Shown in pieces: positions 25,878 through 35,262 of a stretch of DNA of 64,000 nt. Source of the DNA: Candidatus Poribacteria bacterium. Lineage in GTDB: Bacteria > Poribacteria > WGA-4E > PCPOR2b. The notes below the pieces were generated by a model. It saw only the letters and a list, made by a program, of their open reading frames with translations. It did not search any database and was not told the origin of the DNA. Numbering within the stretch: position 1 is the stretch's first letter; each line of letters opens with the position of its first letter. A program made the position numbers and the translations under genes. The stretch spans positions 18,771 through 82,770 of the forward strand of contig JAJDUM010000030.1 in NCBI GenBank assembly GCA_022826645.1. Reading direction: 5' to 3'.

Positions 25878-27062
25878 ATGAAAGCAATTCTCGCATTAGC
25901 AGACGGAACAACCTTTGAAGGGGAACATTTCGGCGCGACCGGGGAAACCTCCGGTGAGGTGGTCTTTAACACCAGTATGACCGGATACCAAGAGATCCTC
26001 ACCGATCCATCCTACAAAGGGCAAATTGTTACGATGACCTACCCGTTGATTGGAAACTACGGCTGCAACGATATTGATGTCGAATCAATTCGACCGCAAG
26101 CCGAAGGATTTGTTGTACGTGAATATAGCGCGTACGAGAGCAACTGGCGTTCTCAGTCCAATCTCGGTAGCTACCTCGAAGAAAATGGGATTATCGGTAT
26201 CCACGGTATTGACACCCGCGCATTAACCAAACGGCTCAGGGTGCATGGTGTCATGGACGGCATTCTCTCGACCGAAGACCTTGACCCCCAAAGCTTGGTC
26301 GCCAAAGCGCAGGCGTGGCACGGACTCGTTGGCGTGGATATGGTTCAGTACGTGACCTGTCCTAACCCGTACGCATGGGAAACTCGCGCCCCCGAATCAA
26401 ACACCCTTTCTGACCTGACCTCCACCACCGATGATAAAAATTCTCAACTCACAATTGACTTTGACACAACAGGAATCGAGGCACAATCAACTCCACAATT
26501 CCGGGTAATTGCGGTGGATTTCGGGGTCAAATATAACATCTTGCGCCAACTCACCCAACACGGTTGTCAAGTGCAAGTGGTTCCAGCACACACCTCCGCA
26601 GAAGATATTCTCGCTGCCAATCCGGATGGTATCTTCCTATCCAACGGTCCCGGCGATCCGGAACCGATTGAATACGGGATAAAGACGGTTCGGCAGCTGA
26701 TAGGCGTGAAGCCGACTTTTGGCATCTGTTTAGGGCATCAACTGTTGGGGCTCGCGCTCGGTGGAAAGACCTTCAAACTCAAATTCGGACATCGTGGCGC
26801 GAATCAGCCTGTTAAACGATTTGACACAGATCAGGTCGAAATTACTTCACAAAATCACGGTTTCTGCGTGGACATCGATTCACTGCCAAACGATGTAAAG
26901 GTAACGCATATTAATCTAAACGATCAAACCCTTGAAGGGATGGAACATAGAGAATACCCAATGTTCTCTGTGCAGTACCATCCAGAGGCGTCTCCCGGTC
27001 CCCACGACGCAAGTTATCTTTTTAAGAGGTTTACAGATCTGATGCAGGAACATAAAAACTAA
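25878..27062 (+). CDS. carA: Carbamoyl-phosphate synthase small subunit
   Basis: 394 residues. The N-terminal CPSase domain (FNTSMTGYQEILTDPSY, GIDTRALTKRLR) is followed by a class I glutamine amidotransferase with the nucleophile cysteine in FGICLGHQLLGLALGG and the H-x-E pair in VQYHPEASPGPHD. It supplies ammonia to CarB for carbamoyl phosphate. It precedes carB by 22 bp. Confidence 0.96.
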   Translation: MKAILALADGTTFEGEHFGATGETSGEVVFNTSMTGYQEILTDPSYKGQIVTMTYPLIGNYGCNDIDVESIRPQAEGFVVREYSAYESNWRSQSNLGSYLEENGIIGIHGIDTRALTKRLRVHGVMDGILSTEDLDPQSLVAKAQAWHGLVGVDMVQYVTCPNPYAWETRAPESNTLSDLTSTTDDKNSQLTIDFDTTGIEAQSTPQFRVIAVDFGVKYNILRQLTQHGCQVQVVPAHTSAEDILAANPDGIFLSNGPGDPEPIEYGIKTVRQLIGVKPTFGICLGHQLLGLALGGKTFKLKFGHRGANQPVKRFDTDQVEITSQNHGFCVDIDSLPNDVKVTHINLNDQTLEGMEHREYPMFSVQYHPEASPGPHDASYLFKRFTDLMQEHKN

Positions 27063-27084
27063 GGATACGATGAGGTAGCTCACC

Positions 27085-30000
27085 ATGCCAAAGCGAACTG
27101 ACATCAAAAAGATCCTAATTATCGGCTCCGGTCCGATTATTATCGGTCAAGCCTGTGAGTTTGACTATTCGGGCACCCAGGCGTGTAAATCCTTGAAGGA
27201 GGAGGGGTATGAGGTTGTCCTTGTCAACAGTAATCCGGCAACGATTATGACAGACACGGAGCTTGCAGACCGAACCTATGTCGAACCGATCGGAGCGGAT
27301 ATCGCCGAAAAGATCATCGCGCAAGAGCGACCCCAAGCCTTGCTCCCAACCTTGGGTGGACAGACAGGGTTAAATGTCTCTGTTGAACTTGCCGAATCGG
27401 GTGCCTTGGACAAATATGACGTTGAGTTGATTGGTGCAAAACTTCCCGCCATCAAAAAAGCGGAGGATCGAGATCTATTCAAAAAGGCGATGATAAGCAT
27501 TGGCTTGTCGGTGCCAAAAAGCGGTATCGCTCATTCGTTTGACGATGCGACTGCCATCATTGACGAGATCGGCTACCCCGCTATTATTCGACCCGCGTTT
27601 ACGCTCGGCGGCACCGGTGGGGGTATTGCTTACAATATCGAAGAATTTCGGGACATAGTTGAGTACGGATTGGGATTGAGTCCGGTCAACGAGGTGTTAA
27701 TCGAAGAATCGGTAATCGGCTGGAAAGAATTCGAACTTGAGGTCATGCGGGACGGGACGGATAACGTGGTGATTATCTGCTCCATCGAAAATTTTGATCC
27801 GATGGGGGTTCACACCGGGGACAGTATTACAGTTGCGCCTGCACAGACCTTGACGGACAAAGAATATCAGCAGATGCGGGATGCGGCAATTAAGATTATT
27901 CGTGAAATTGGCGTGGATACCGGTGGCTCGAATATCCAGTTTGCTGTCGATCCTGATACCGGAAAACAGGTTGTGATCGAAATGAACCCGCGGGTCTCTC
28001 GGAGTTCTGCGCTCGCCTCCAAAGCCACCGGGTTTCCAATAGCAAAAATCGCCGCAAAACTGGCTGTCGGATACACGCTCGATGAGCTACCCAACGATAT
28101 TACTCGCAAAACCCCCGCATCATTTGAACCGACGATTGATTATGTTGTCACAAAGATTCCGCGTTGGGCATTTGAAAAGTTCACCGGTACCGATGAAACG
28201 CTGACCACCATGATGAAGTCCGTGGGCGAGGCGATGGCGATCGGACGGACGTTCAAGGAATCCTTGCAGAAAGGGTTGAGATCGTTAGAAAATGGGTGGG
28301 CAGGACTCGATAGCCGTGCCGTCGAAGAATTGCCGGTCTCAGAACTTCCACAGAAGTTGACCATTCCCAATATGGAGCGTATTCTCTACATAAAACAGGC
28401 TTTCCAAAGCGGAATGAGCATCGATCAGATTCACGGATATACACACATTGATCCGTTTTTCCTGTATAATATGAAGGAAATTATCGATTTTGAGGACGAA
28501 ATTCGTAAGGTCGGAAGCGAAAGTAAACTGGATACTCTGAATAGTCCCCAGCTGCCTGATTCGTCCGTGTTCCTGCTCCGCAAAGCGAAGCAGTACGGTT
28601 TCTCAGATCGCCAGATAGGGGAACTTTGGAATGCCTCTGAAACAAGTATTCGGGCGTTACGGAAAGAACACGGAATCGAAGCCACCTTCAAGACGGTAGA
28701 CACATGTGCTGCGGAATTTGAGGCGGAGACACCCTACTACTACTCAACCTACGGCATGGAGGATGAAGTCAGGCCCAGCCAAAAAAAGAAAATTCTGATT
28801 TTAGGCAGCGGTCCGAATCGGATCGGTCAAGGAATTGAATTTGATTACTGTTGTGTTCATGCAGCGCTCGCACTTAAAGAGGATAACTATGAGACCATTA
28901 TGGTCAACAGCAATCCCGAAACTGTGAGCACCGATTACGACACCTCGGATCGACTCTACTTTGAACCGCTCACGCACGAAAATGTATTGAATATTGTCGA
29001 TCGGGAAAAACCGGACGGGGTGATCGTGCAGCTTGGTGGACAGACGCCTTTGAATCTCGCGCTCGGACTTCAGAAGGCAGGCGTTCCAATTATCGGAACA
29101 AGCCCAGAGGACATTGCACGATCTGAAGACCGAAAACAATTCACAGAGTTGCTCGATGGACTCGACTTGATGCAACCCCCAAATGGTACGGCAACCTCAG
29201 CGAAAGAAGCCATACCAATTGCCGCAGCACTCGGATACCCAGTTATGGTACGCCCCTCTTACGTTTTGGGAGGGCGCGCGATGCAGATTGTCTATGACCA
29301 AGACGCGCTGGAAGCCTATATGGATACAGCCGTAGCAGCTTCTCCCGAACATCCTGTGCTAATTGACAAGTATCTGGAGGATGCAATCGAAGTTGACGTT
29401 GATGCGATTTCTGATGGGGATCTTACCGTCGTTGGCGGCATCATGGAACATATTGAAGAGGCAGGGATCCACTCCGGAGACAGCGACTGCGTGTTGCCGC
29501 CTTACACACTTGTTGAAGACCAGATTGATACCCTCAAGCAGCATACTAACGCACTTGCAAAAGCACTCAACGTGCGTGGCCTGATGAATATACAGTATGC
29601 GATAAAAAACGATGAGATTTATGTGTTAGAGGTGAACCCACGGGCATCGCGCACCGTGCCGTTTGTGAGCAAGACCATTGGGGTGCCGCTGGCAAAACTC
29701 GCCGCCCGTATCATGACCGGGAAGACCCTTGCAGAACTTGGATTCACCACAGAGATTGAGACAGATTATTTTTCGGTGAAAGCGCCGGTCTTTCCGTTCA
29801 ATCGCTTTCCGGGAGCAAATTCTCAGCTTGGACCTGAGATGAAATCGACAGGCGAGGTGATGGGGATCGATGCAGACTTGAGCATCGCTTTCGCCAAAGC
29901 GCAACAAGCGGTCGGCTATGGATTACCTCTCGGCGGTCATGCGTTCATCAGCGTAAAAAACAAAGATAAACGTGCGATTATCTTTATCGCCAAAAAGTTG

Positions 30001-30327
30001 GTTGATTTGGGCTTTCAACTGATTGCGACGCACGGCACAGCGAAGGTGCTGCGTCGGAACGGCATGGAGGTGACACTGGTCCACAGTATCGGCAAAGGGC
30101 GTCCGACCATCCACGATTACGTCAAGAACCACGCCGTTGATCTTATTATCAATACGCCGACCGGGTATGCACATCGTCCGAACGAGGAATTAATCCGGCA
30201 GATGGCAATTGATTACGGAATTACCCTGTTTTCTACAATTGCAGGGGCGTCAGCGGCAATCAATAGCATTGAGGCGCTCCGTCGTGGCGAGATTACTGTA
30301 ACCCCGTTGCAAGATTATTACGTCTGA
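27085..30327 (+). CDS. carB: Carbamoyl-phosphate synthase large subunit
   Basis: 1080 residues, full length. Two homologous ATP-grasp halves are seen: [20 protein letters not shown] and [17 protein letters not shown] open them, [11 protein letters not shown] and [11 protein letters not shown] follow, and each has a PSYVLGG or PAFTLGG loop. The C-terminal MGS-like domain ([10 protein letters not shown] to TPTGYAHRP) is the allosteric site. It forms carbamoyl phosphate for pyrimidine and arginine synthesis. Confidence 0.96.
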   Translation: MPKRTDIKKILIIGSGPIIIGQACEFDYSGTQACKSLKEEGYEVVLVNSNPATIMTDTELADRTYVEPIGADIAEKIIAQERPQALLPTLGGQTGLNVSVELAESGALDKYDVELIGAKLPAIKKAEDRDLFKKAMISIGLSVPKSGIAHSFDDATAIIDEIGYPAIIRPAFTLGGTGGGIAYNIEEFRDIVEYGLGLSPVNEVLIEESVIGWKEFELEVMRDGTDNVVIICSIENFDPMGVHTGDSITVAPAQTLTDKEYQQMRDAAIKIIREIGVDTGGSNIQFAVDPDTGKQVVIEMNPRVSRSSALASKATGFPIAKIAAKLAVGYTLDELPNDITRKTPASFEPTIDYVVTKIPRWAFEKFTGTDETLTTMMKSVGEAMAIGRTFKESLQKGLRSLENGWAGLDSRAVEELPVSELPQKLTIPNMERILYIKQAFQSGMSIDQIHGYTHIDPFFLYNMKEIIDFEDEIRKVGSESKLDTLNSPQLPDSSVFLLRKAKQYGFSDRQIGELWNASETSIRALRKEHGIEATFKTVDTCAAEFEAETPYYYSTYGMEDEVRPSQKKKILILGSGPNRIGQGIEFDYCCVHAALALKEDNYETIMVNSNPETVSTDYDTSDRLYFEPLTHENVLNIVDREKPDGVIVQLGGQTPLNLALGLQKAGVPIIGTSPEDIARSEDRKQFTELLDGLDLMQPPNGTATSAKEAIPIAAALGYPVMVRPSYVLGGRAMQIVYDQDALEAYMDTAVAASPEHPVLIDKYLEDAIEVDVDAISDGDLTVVGGIMEHIEEAGIHSGDSDCVLPPYTLVEDQIDTLKQHTNALAKALNVRGLMNIQYAIKNDEIYVLEVNPRASRTVPFVSKTIGVPLAKLAARIMTGKTLAELGFTTEIETDYFSVKAPVFPFNRFPGANSQLGPEMKSTGEVMGIDADLSIAFAKAQQAVGYGLPLGGHAFISVKNKDKRAIIFIAKKLVDLGFQLIATHGTAKVLRRNGMEVTLVHSIGKGRPTIHDYVKNHAVDLIINTPTGYAHRPNEELIRQMAIDYGITLFSTIAGASAAINSIEALRRGEITVTPLQDYYV

Positions 30328-30492
30328 ACCATCAAAGAATAGAAAGAGCCAAGGGGATAGGAAAAGGCAGCGGTTGAAAACTCCCCAAACTGACTTACTG
30401 CACAATATTGATTATCTGTCGCAACTTTATAACGCGTCTTGAAACATAGCAATACTACATGGCATATTAGACTTCATGGAAGGGAGATAAAA

Positions 30493-31281
30493 ATGGCAAC
30501 TAATCAGATTGAAAGGAACACCCGCCTTGTTCGTGCACTTGATGGAATTCTGGATAGTTTAGCGTTTGATGTTGCTCATCCGATAAAAGTCTTGAAGTTG
30601 GAGGAAGGCAAAGAGGTTGTTGTTGTACAATCAAATGCGTTCACGATTTCACGTATCTATACGTCCGGACGCCCTGATGGCAAGAGACCTCATGGACGGG
30701 AGTCCTATTATGCGTACTTCTGCGAACAACTTGAGGATTATAAACAGCAGCACGGTACAGACGAGGGGTTCGCTTTGACTCCAGAGGATTGGCGTGTTTT
30801 GTTCCGAGAATCGTACGATAGGTATACCCGTTATCTGCTGTTCGCGGGGATCAAGCGGTGGGCGGATGTCAAACGAGACACTGATACGAATCTTGCCTCT
30901 ACGAATATGGCAAAGAACTATGCTCCTTCTGAGGTTGCGTGGGAGAGTTACCAGTATAAAGGCTATATGCTAATGATGAACAGCATGGCGAACGCTGAAC
31001 TGTGTCTGATGGAAGATGACCGTCAAGGTGCATTGGATGAGGTCAATTTAGGAATTCAGCGCATTGGGAAATTCTGTGGAGAGTGTCTGCGCGAAAATTA
31101 CGGTGATGCAGAAAACGTTACCCGCGAACGTTATTTGAGTAACCTGATTGAGTTTCGGTCAGATCTGGAGTCGGTGGAAGAAGGACTGGAAGGACCGGAA
31201 GAGAGTGACGAAGATGAGAGCGATCCGGTGGATTTCTTGGAGGAGTTGGAGGAACTTCTGGACGAGGAGAACCGAAATTAA
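30493..31281 (+). CDS. Conserved hypothetical protein with acidic tail
   Basis: 262 residues from ATG 30493, which has GGGAG upstream. The middle is alpha-helical and carries motifs such as TSGRPDGKRPHGRESYY and YQYKGYMLMMNS. The last 40 residues are very acidic (GPEESDEDESDP, EELEELLDEE). There is no signal peptide, membrane helix or catalytic motif that I recognise. The region 30328-30492 upstream shows no other feature. Function is unknown; the acidic tail suggests a protein-interaction role. Confidence 0.7.
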   Translation: MATNQIERNTRLVRALDGILDSLAFDVAHPIKVLKLEEGKEVVVVQSNAFTISRIYTSGRPDGKRPHGRESYYAYFCEQLEDYKQQHGTDEGFALTPEDWRVLFRESYDRYTRYLLFAGIKRWADVKRDTDTNLASTNMAKNYAPSEVAWESYQYKGYMLMMNSMANAELCLMEDDRQGALDEVNLGIQRIGKFCGECLRENYGDAENVTRERYLSNLIEFRSDLESVEEGLEGPEESDEDESDPVDFLEELEELLDEENRN

Positions 31282-31315
31282 GTTTTTGTTTGGCTCTGTT
31301 GAAAGTTGACAGCAC

Positions 31316-31412
31316 GTAGGTTGGGTTGAACGGTGGAAGTGGATTCTTGTCGAACACAAGCTACCCTTTTTAACAATACCCATTTATAGGATAGATAAAG
31401 TGAAACCCAACA
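31316..31412. repeat. Dispersed inverted arms (GGTTGGGTT / AACCCAAC)
   Basis: GTAGGTTGGGTTGA at 31316 and TGAAACCCAACA at 31401 are an inverted pair with a spacer of about 70 bp. This is a common short repeat style in intergenic DNA. Nothing else is recognised between 31282 and 31523. Confidence 0.35.
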
Positions 31413-32000
31413 TCATACCCGTAGATCGGACGTCCCCGGTCGCGTCGCGGTATCCTCTCGGACTTGCCCAACGCTCCCTGTAGAGATTCATATCCCGACA
31501 CCCAAATGTCAACGTGTTGGCTATCAGTCTGCTTTTATCCTGCCCCAAGTGCTTGCTAGGGTCTTATGTGCTTCTACAGCAAATACCGACGATATTATTT
31601 CAAGATCATCAATCAGCACAACTTCACGTGTTGGGCTGTACGTCAATAGCCCTACCCTTCCTGTGCCTTGCGTTGCTGCCTGCATCTTGATAACTTGCTT
31701 TGGTTTGCCCTCAGGCCCCGCAAATACAGTATGTTCACCGCCTTTGACCTCGATTTTAACCTCAAACCACTGATTCACGGGTTTCCACTCCCATTCCTGT
31801 ATCAGCTTTGTGGCAATTTGTCCACCAAGCATACCGTTCCACTCAACTGCTATACAATCCAGCCACTTCAGACCTTCAGGTTTCGCATCCAGCTCAACCT
31901 CAGCGGACAGAGTGACTTGGTAATGCCGAAGATGTGGAGTCTCCTGTAGCCGATAAAACACCCCGACCTGACACCAATTCCCTTCTAGCCATTTCATTTT

Positions 32001-32140
32001 TTGACATACTCCCAACCCTAAAGGATTGGGATTCTTGCGAGTCCCTCTCCTCAAGGATTAGAATTGCGCTATCAACAAGGATTGGACGGCGAGCTGCCGC
32101 TTACATCCTCTCCTGCGAGGGTCGATGCCCCAACCCTATG
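32001..32140 (-). ncRNA. Predicted TnpB guide (omega) RNA scaffold
   Basis: In IS605 elements the guide RNA is made from the 3' end of tnpB and the right end. Here that is the end of tnpB and the structured tail with CCCAATCCTTTAGGGTTGGG. The guide part would be the flanking host sequence beyond 32001. The boundary at 32140 is approximate. Confidence 0.4.
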
Positions 32141-33208
32141 GATATTGATTGCGGCGTTGCGATCTCTATCCAACTGCGTGTGGCAGTTTGGACACTGCCA
32201 AGTTCTATCACGAAGATTCAGGTCTTGATTGACTTCACCACAGACATGACACGTTTTAGATGATGGATACCACTTGTCGATGGACACAACTTTTACACCC
32301 TTTTTGGCTGCAATGTATTTGAGTTTCTGCACAAGGTCATAGAACCCCAAATCAGAGACTTTACGCCCCCAAAGGGATTTCATGCCCTGTAGGTTCAACG
32401 TCTCCAGTGCTATCCAGTCGTATCTGTCTGTCAGGTCATGTGCAAGTTTCCAGTGGAAGTCTTGTCGCTGATTGGCAATCTTGCGGTGCTTACAAGCGAG
32501 ATTGCGCCTTGCCCTTACCCGGTTGTTTGACCTGTTGACCTTTCGTGAATGGTTACGATTGGCACGTTTTATCGTCTTGATGCCGTGCTTAAAGAATTGT
32601 GGGGATTCGTAGTCATTGTGGTCAGACCCGGTTAGATATGTCTTTAGTCCAAAATCGAACCCCGCGTTGTTATCCGTCGTGGGTCGAAACAAATCCATAT
32701 CTATGTGGTCAGTCAAAACGATTATCCATACGTCGCCAACGCTGTCTCGTTTGACCGTGCAGCGTTTGGGTTTACCGAGTATGTCTCGGCTCTTGAAGTA
32801 TTGATAGATATGCTTGCCAATACGGAGGTTATTCGATTGAAGCAGCTTCCAACCTGCAACTTTGAGAGTGAACGACTTGTATAGAAAACGTTTCTTGAAA
32901 CGAGGGCGACCAGAACGTTTGCTACTTGTGCCGTTGCTAAACAGTTTAGCGTATGCCTTATCAAGCCGATCTATCACGTCTTGCAACGATTGACTCGGCA
33001 GTTGATTCCAATGGGCATAACGAGGCAAACGCTTTAACTTGGTCAAGTGTCGCATCAAAGACTTCTTGCCGGGATATTTGCCATAGATCGCATAGTACCG
33101 ACGGCACAATGCGACGAAGTGATTCCAGACGTGGGCATGACCATCTATGGTCTTGTGCAATTCACGGTTGCCGTGATTGGAATGCAACTTAAACTTGTAG
33201 GTTTTCAT
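32072..33208 (-). CDS. tnpB: TnpB RNA-guided endonuclease of the IS605 family
   Basis: 378 residues from the ATG at 33208. The RuvC-like catalytic residues are in NAGFDFGLKTY (D), ALETLNLQG (E) and DRDRNAAINI (D). A zinc ribbon CHVCGEV...CPNC lies between the last two. The helix-turn-helix N-terminal domain is present. TnpB uses an RNA from the element end to cut DNA next to a short TAM and helps the IS persist. All catalytic residues are intact, so it may still be active. Confidence 0.85.
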   Translation of the reverse strand: MKTYKFKLHSNHGNRELHKTIDGHAHVWNHFVALCRRYYAIYGKYPGKKSLMRHLTKLKRLPRYAHWNQLPSQSLQDVIDRLDKAYAKLFSNGTSSKRSGRPRFKKRFLYKSFTLKVAGWKLLQSNNLRIGKHIYQYFKSRDILGKPKRCTVKRDSVGDVWIIVLTDHIDMDLFRPTTDNNAGFDFGLKTYLTGSDHNDYESPQFFKHGIKTIKRANRNHSRKVNRSNNRVRARRNLACKHRKIANQRQDFHWKLAHDLTDRYDWIALETLNLQGMKSLWGRKVSDLGFYDLVQKLKYIAAKKGVKVVSIDKWYPSSKTCHVCGEVNQDLNLRDRTWQCPNCHTQLDRDRNAAINIHRVGASTLAGEDVSGSSPSNPC

Positions 33209-33432
33209 TGGAATTGTCTTTCCGTCTTTCGTGCCTTTTCTACAAGGTGCAGGGGACAATCGAAAACCAACGCAGCGGAAGAAGGGACTAAGGACAAGAG
33301 CAAAGCACACAAAAAAATGACTGTCAACACGTCTTTCTTCATGGGAGGGCCTCCCTTTTTGGGAAAGAATGTTCTTTGGAATTGGGACTTACGCAAAGGA
33401 ACTGAAAACGGGTAAAATCATACAAATCCCCG

Positions 33433-34425
33433 CTAAGGCACTTCGACCCCTTCAAAAACCTGTTTGATAATCTGTTCGGAAGATATCTCTTCTGCCTCCG
33501 CCTCGTAGCTGACGATAACGCGATGTCTGAGGACATCCATGCCTACCGCGTAGACATCTTCTGGCGTCACATACCCGCGATGACGGAGGAAGGCGTGGGC
33601 TTTCGCAGCCATGGCGAGAAAGAGCGTTGCCCGCGGCGATGCACCGTATTCGATGAGGGCTGTGAGTTCATCTAATTGATACTTCGCTGGCTCGCGTGTA
33701 GCACAGACGAGATCGACAATATAGTTTTCGATCTTCTCGTCCATGTAAATTTCACGGACTGTTGTACGGAGTTGGAGAATTTCTTGAGGGGATATAACCT
33801 GTTGAATCGGTTGAGGCTCTTCGCCTGTAAGCTGCCGTAAAATGGAAAGTTCCTCTGTCCGCGAGGGATAGGTCACCTGCAACTTGAGCATGAACCGGTC
33901 TACCTGCGCTTCTGGTAGCGGATAAGTTCCCTCTTGCTCAATTGGGTTCTGCGTCGCTAAGACGAGGAATGGTGGGTCGAGGGGGTAGGTTTCATCGCCG
34001 ATTGTGACCTGACGCTCCTGCATTGCTTCGAGGAGTGCGCTTTGAACTTTGGCTGGTGCGCGGTTAATCTCATCAGCGAGAACGAGGTTCGCGAAAATGG
34101 GTCCCTTTTTGACATAGAAGTCGCCGGAACGTTGGTTATAAATTTGGGTGCCAATTAGGTCGGCGGGTAGAAGGTCAGGCGTAAATTGGAGGCGTTTGAA
34201 AGAGACGGCAATTGTGCTGGATAGTGCCTGGACGGCGGTTGTCTTCGCGAGGCCCGGAACGCCCTCTAACAGGATATGACCGTTGCAGAGCAGGCCGATA
34301 ATCATCCGCTCAATCATATACTTCTGTCCGATGATGACCTTCCGAATCTCTTCAAAAATATCTTCAACGAAGGTACTCGCCTCTTGGATCTTTTCGTTCA
34401 ATGCCGTCAAATCAGATTCTTTCAT
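33433..34425 (-). CDS. MoxR-family AAA+ ATPase
   Basis: 330 residues. Walker A variant GVPGLAKTTA, Walker B VLADEINRAPAKVQSALLEAM, sensor 1 LATQNPIEQEGTYPLPEAQVDRF and the C-terminal lid are seen. MoxR ATPases act as chaperones for metalloenzymes or stress complexes, often with VWA-domain proteins. It lies 51 bp downstream of a membrane gene with a BatD-like C-terminal region; a VWA gene is not visible here. The start is ATG 34425 with only a weak ribosome binding site. Confidence 0.9.
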   Translation of the reverse strand: MKESDLTALNEKIQEASTFVEDIFEEIRKVIIGQKYMIERMIIGLLCNGHILLEGVPGLAKTTAVQALSSTIAVSFKRLQFTPDLLPADLIGTQIYNQRSGDFYVKKGPIFANLVLADEINRAPAKVQSALLEAMQERQVTIGDETYPLDPPFLVLATQNPIEQEGTYPLPEAQVDRFMLKLQVTYPSRTEELSILRQLTGEEPQPIQQVISPQEILQLRTTVREIYMDEKIENYIVDLVCATREPAKYQLDELTALIEYGASPRATLFLAMAAKAHAFLRHRGYVTPEDVYAVGMDVLRHRVIVSYEAEAEEISSEQIIKQVFEGVEVP

Positions 34426-34476
34426 ATCCCGATTCTATCGTGGCTCCTCGATTAGGGCGAACACCGAGGCTCAGCC

Positions 34477-35262
34477 TTAAAACCTCCCCCTATAGTGTTG
34501 ATACATCTCATCATTTTCCTCCACCTCTCCCTCGTCAAGATCATCGGTTTCAACAGACGGCACAACAATTTGACTTTCGAGGAACTCTCGCGCTGTCTGA
34601 TAGATACGATCCTGTTCTGAGCGGGACGGTCGATGCCGAGAGAAGTGAACCATATCGCACGATAGGAGAATCTCGCCAACATGATCTGTAACGCTATCGG
34701 TCAAGCTGTTGGGAAGCGCAGATAGGATTTGTCCTGTGGTAGCCTCCAGACTCTTGATGTCGTATTTTTCTCCTACGTACTGTTTGATGATTATCGAAAT
34801 TGCTTCGTAGTATTCTTGGATCCGGTTCGATTCACGCAGGGATTTTACCTCCGCTAGGCGCGTGAGTGCAATAGACTCAACGGTATATGCCTCGCGCGCT
34901 AACTGCCTATCCTGTTCTGTCAACGGGTCGGGGCTGTCAAAGCGAGTAGCGCCATCAGAGGACATGGGAGATCGCGGGAAAGATGTATGTGTTGGTCCCG
35001 ACATGTCCCAATTCTTATGGGAACGCCGGCGCGGGAATGGTGGTCTGGTCGAGAAAGGTTTGTTTCGGCGCAACCAGACATAGATAGCGCCCCCGATGGC
35101 AATGATGAGCAGTGTCGGCACCACAACGCCGATGATGGCACCAAAGATGCCCGGGCTACCACTGTTGCTGTTGAGATCGTTGCTCGCTGCAAAAAGGTAG
35201 GTGGGACTCAGAGCAACTTGAACACAAATTGAAACAGAAGTTGAATGGATTATTCGTCGCAC
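34477..35262 (-). CDS. Membrane protein of a MoxR locus (BatD/DUF4381-like C-terminal region)
   Basis: 261 residues from a GTG at 35262 that overlaps the regulator gene by 13 bp, suggesting coupled translation. An N-terminal signal-like segment (about 5-25), one transmembrane helix (VVVPTLLIIAIGGAIYVWL, about 46-64), an R/P-rich loop and a helical cytoplasmic domain (about 125-235) with IQEYYEAISIIIKQYV are seen. The helical domain resembles those of proteins next to MoxR. Function is probably to dock or assist the ATPase; this is inferred from context. Confidence 0.65.
   Translation of the reverse strand: MRRIIHSTSVSICVQVALSPTYLFAASNDLNSNSGSPGIFGAIIGVVVPTLLIIAIGGAIYVWLRRNKPFSTRPPFPRRRSHKNWDMSGPTHTSFPRSPMSSDGATRFDSPDPLTEQDRQLAREAYTVESIALTRLAEVKSLRESNRIQEYYEAISIIIKQYVGEKYDIKSLEATTGQILSALPNSLTDSVTDHVGEILLSCDMVHFSRHRPSRSEQDRIYQTAREFLESQIVVPSVETDDLDEGEVEENDEMYQHYRGRF

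Larger units (their letters stand above)
32001..33256 (-). mobile_element. IS200/IS605-family element with TnpB only (IS1341-like)
   Basis: The element carries a tnpB gene and no tnpA. One end (minus-strand right end) has the palindrome CCCAATCCTTTAGGGTTGGG followed by AGTATGTCAA, a typical IS605 right end. The other end lies just upstream of tnpB near 33256, ahead of TTGTAGAAAAGGCACGAAAG. No target duplication is expected. It interrupts a secreted protein gene. Confidence 0.7.
31524..33342 (-). pseudogene. Secreted concanavalin-like protein gene split by an IS
   Basis: Two parts, read on the minus strand. The 5' part at 33342-33257 encodes a signal peptide (MKKDVLTVIFLCALLLSLVP, then SSAALVFD). 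The 3' part at 32000-31524 encodes WLEGNWCQVGVFYRLQ and a beta-rich segment (VTLSAEVEL, LIDDLEII) like the LamG/concanavalin-type proteins of carbohydrate-binding families. The 1.25-kb IS (32001-33256) lies between them, and LVFD...WKWLEGNW fits the family junction with only a few residues missing. A reading of the 3' part alone starts inside the IS end. The gene is inactivated. Confidence 0.65.

Noticed and set aside
35084..35262. Separate small membrane gene in another frame near the MoxR locus
   Set aside because: It is a shadow of the 261-residue gene, which has the signal-like segment and helix in the right frame.
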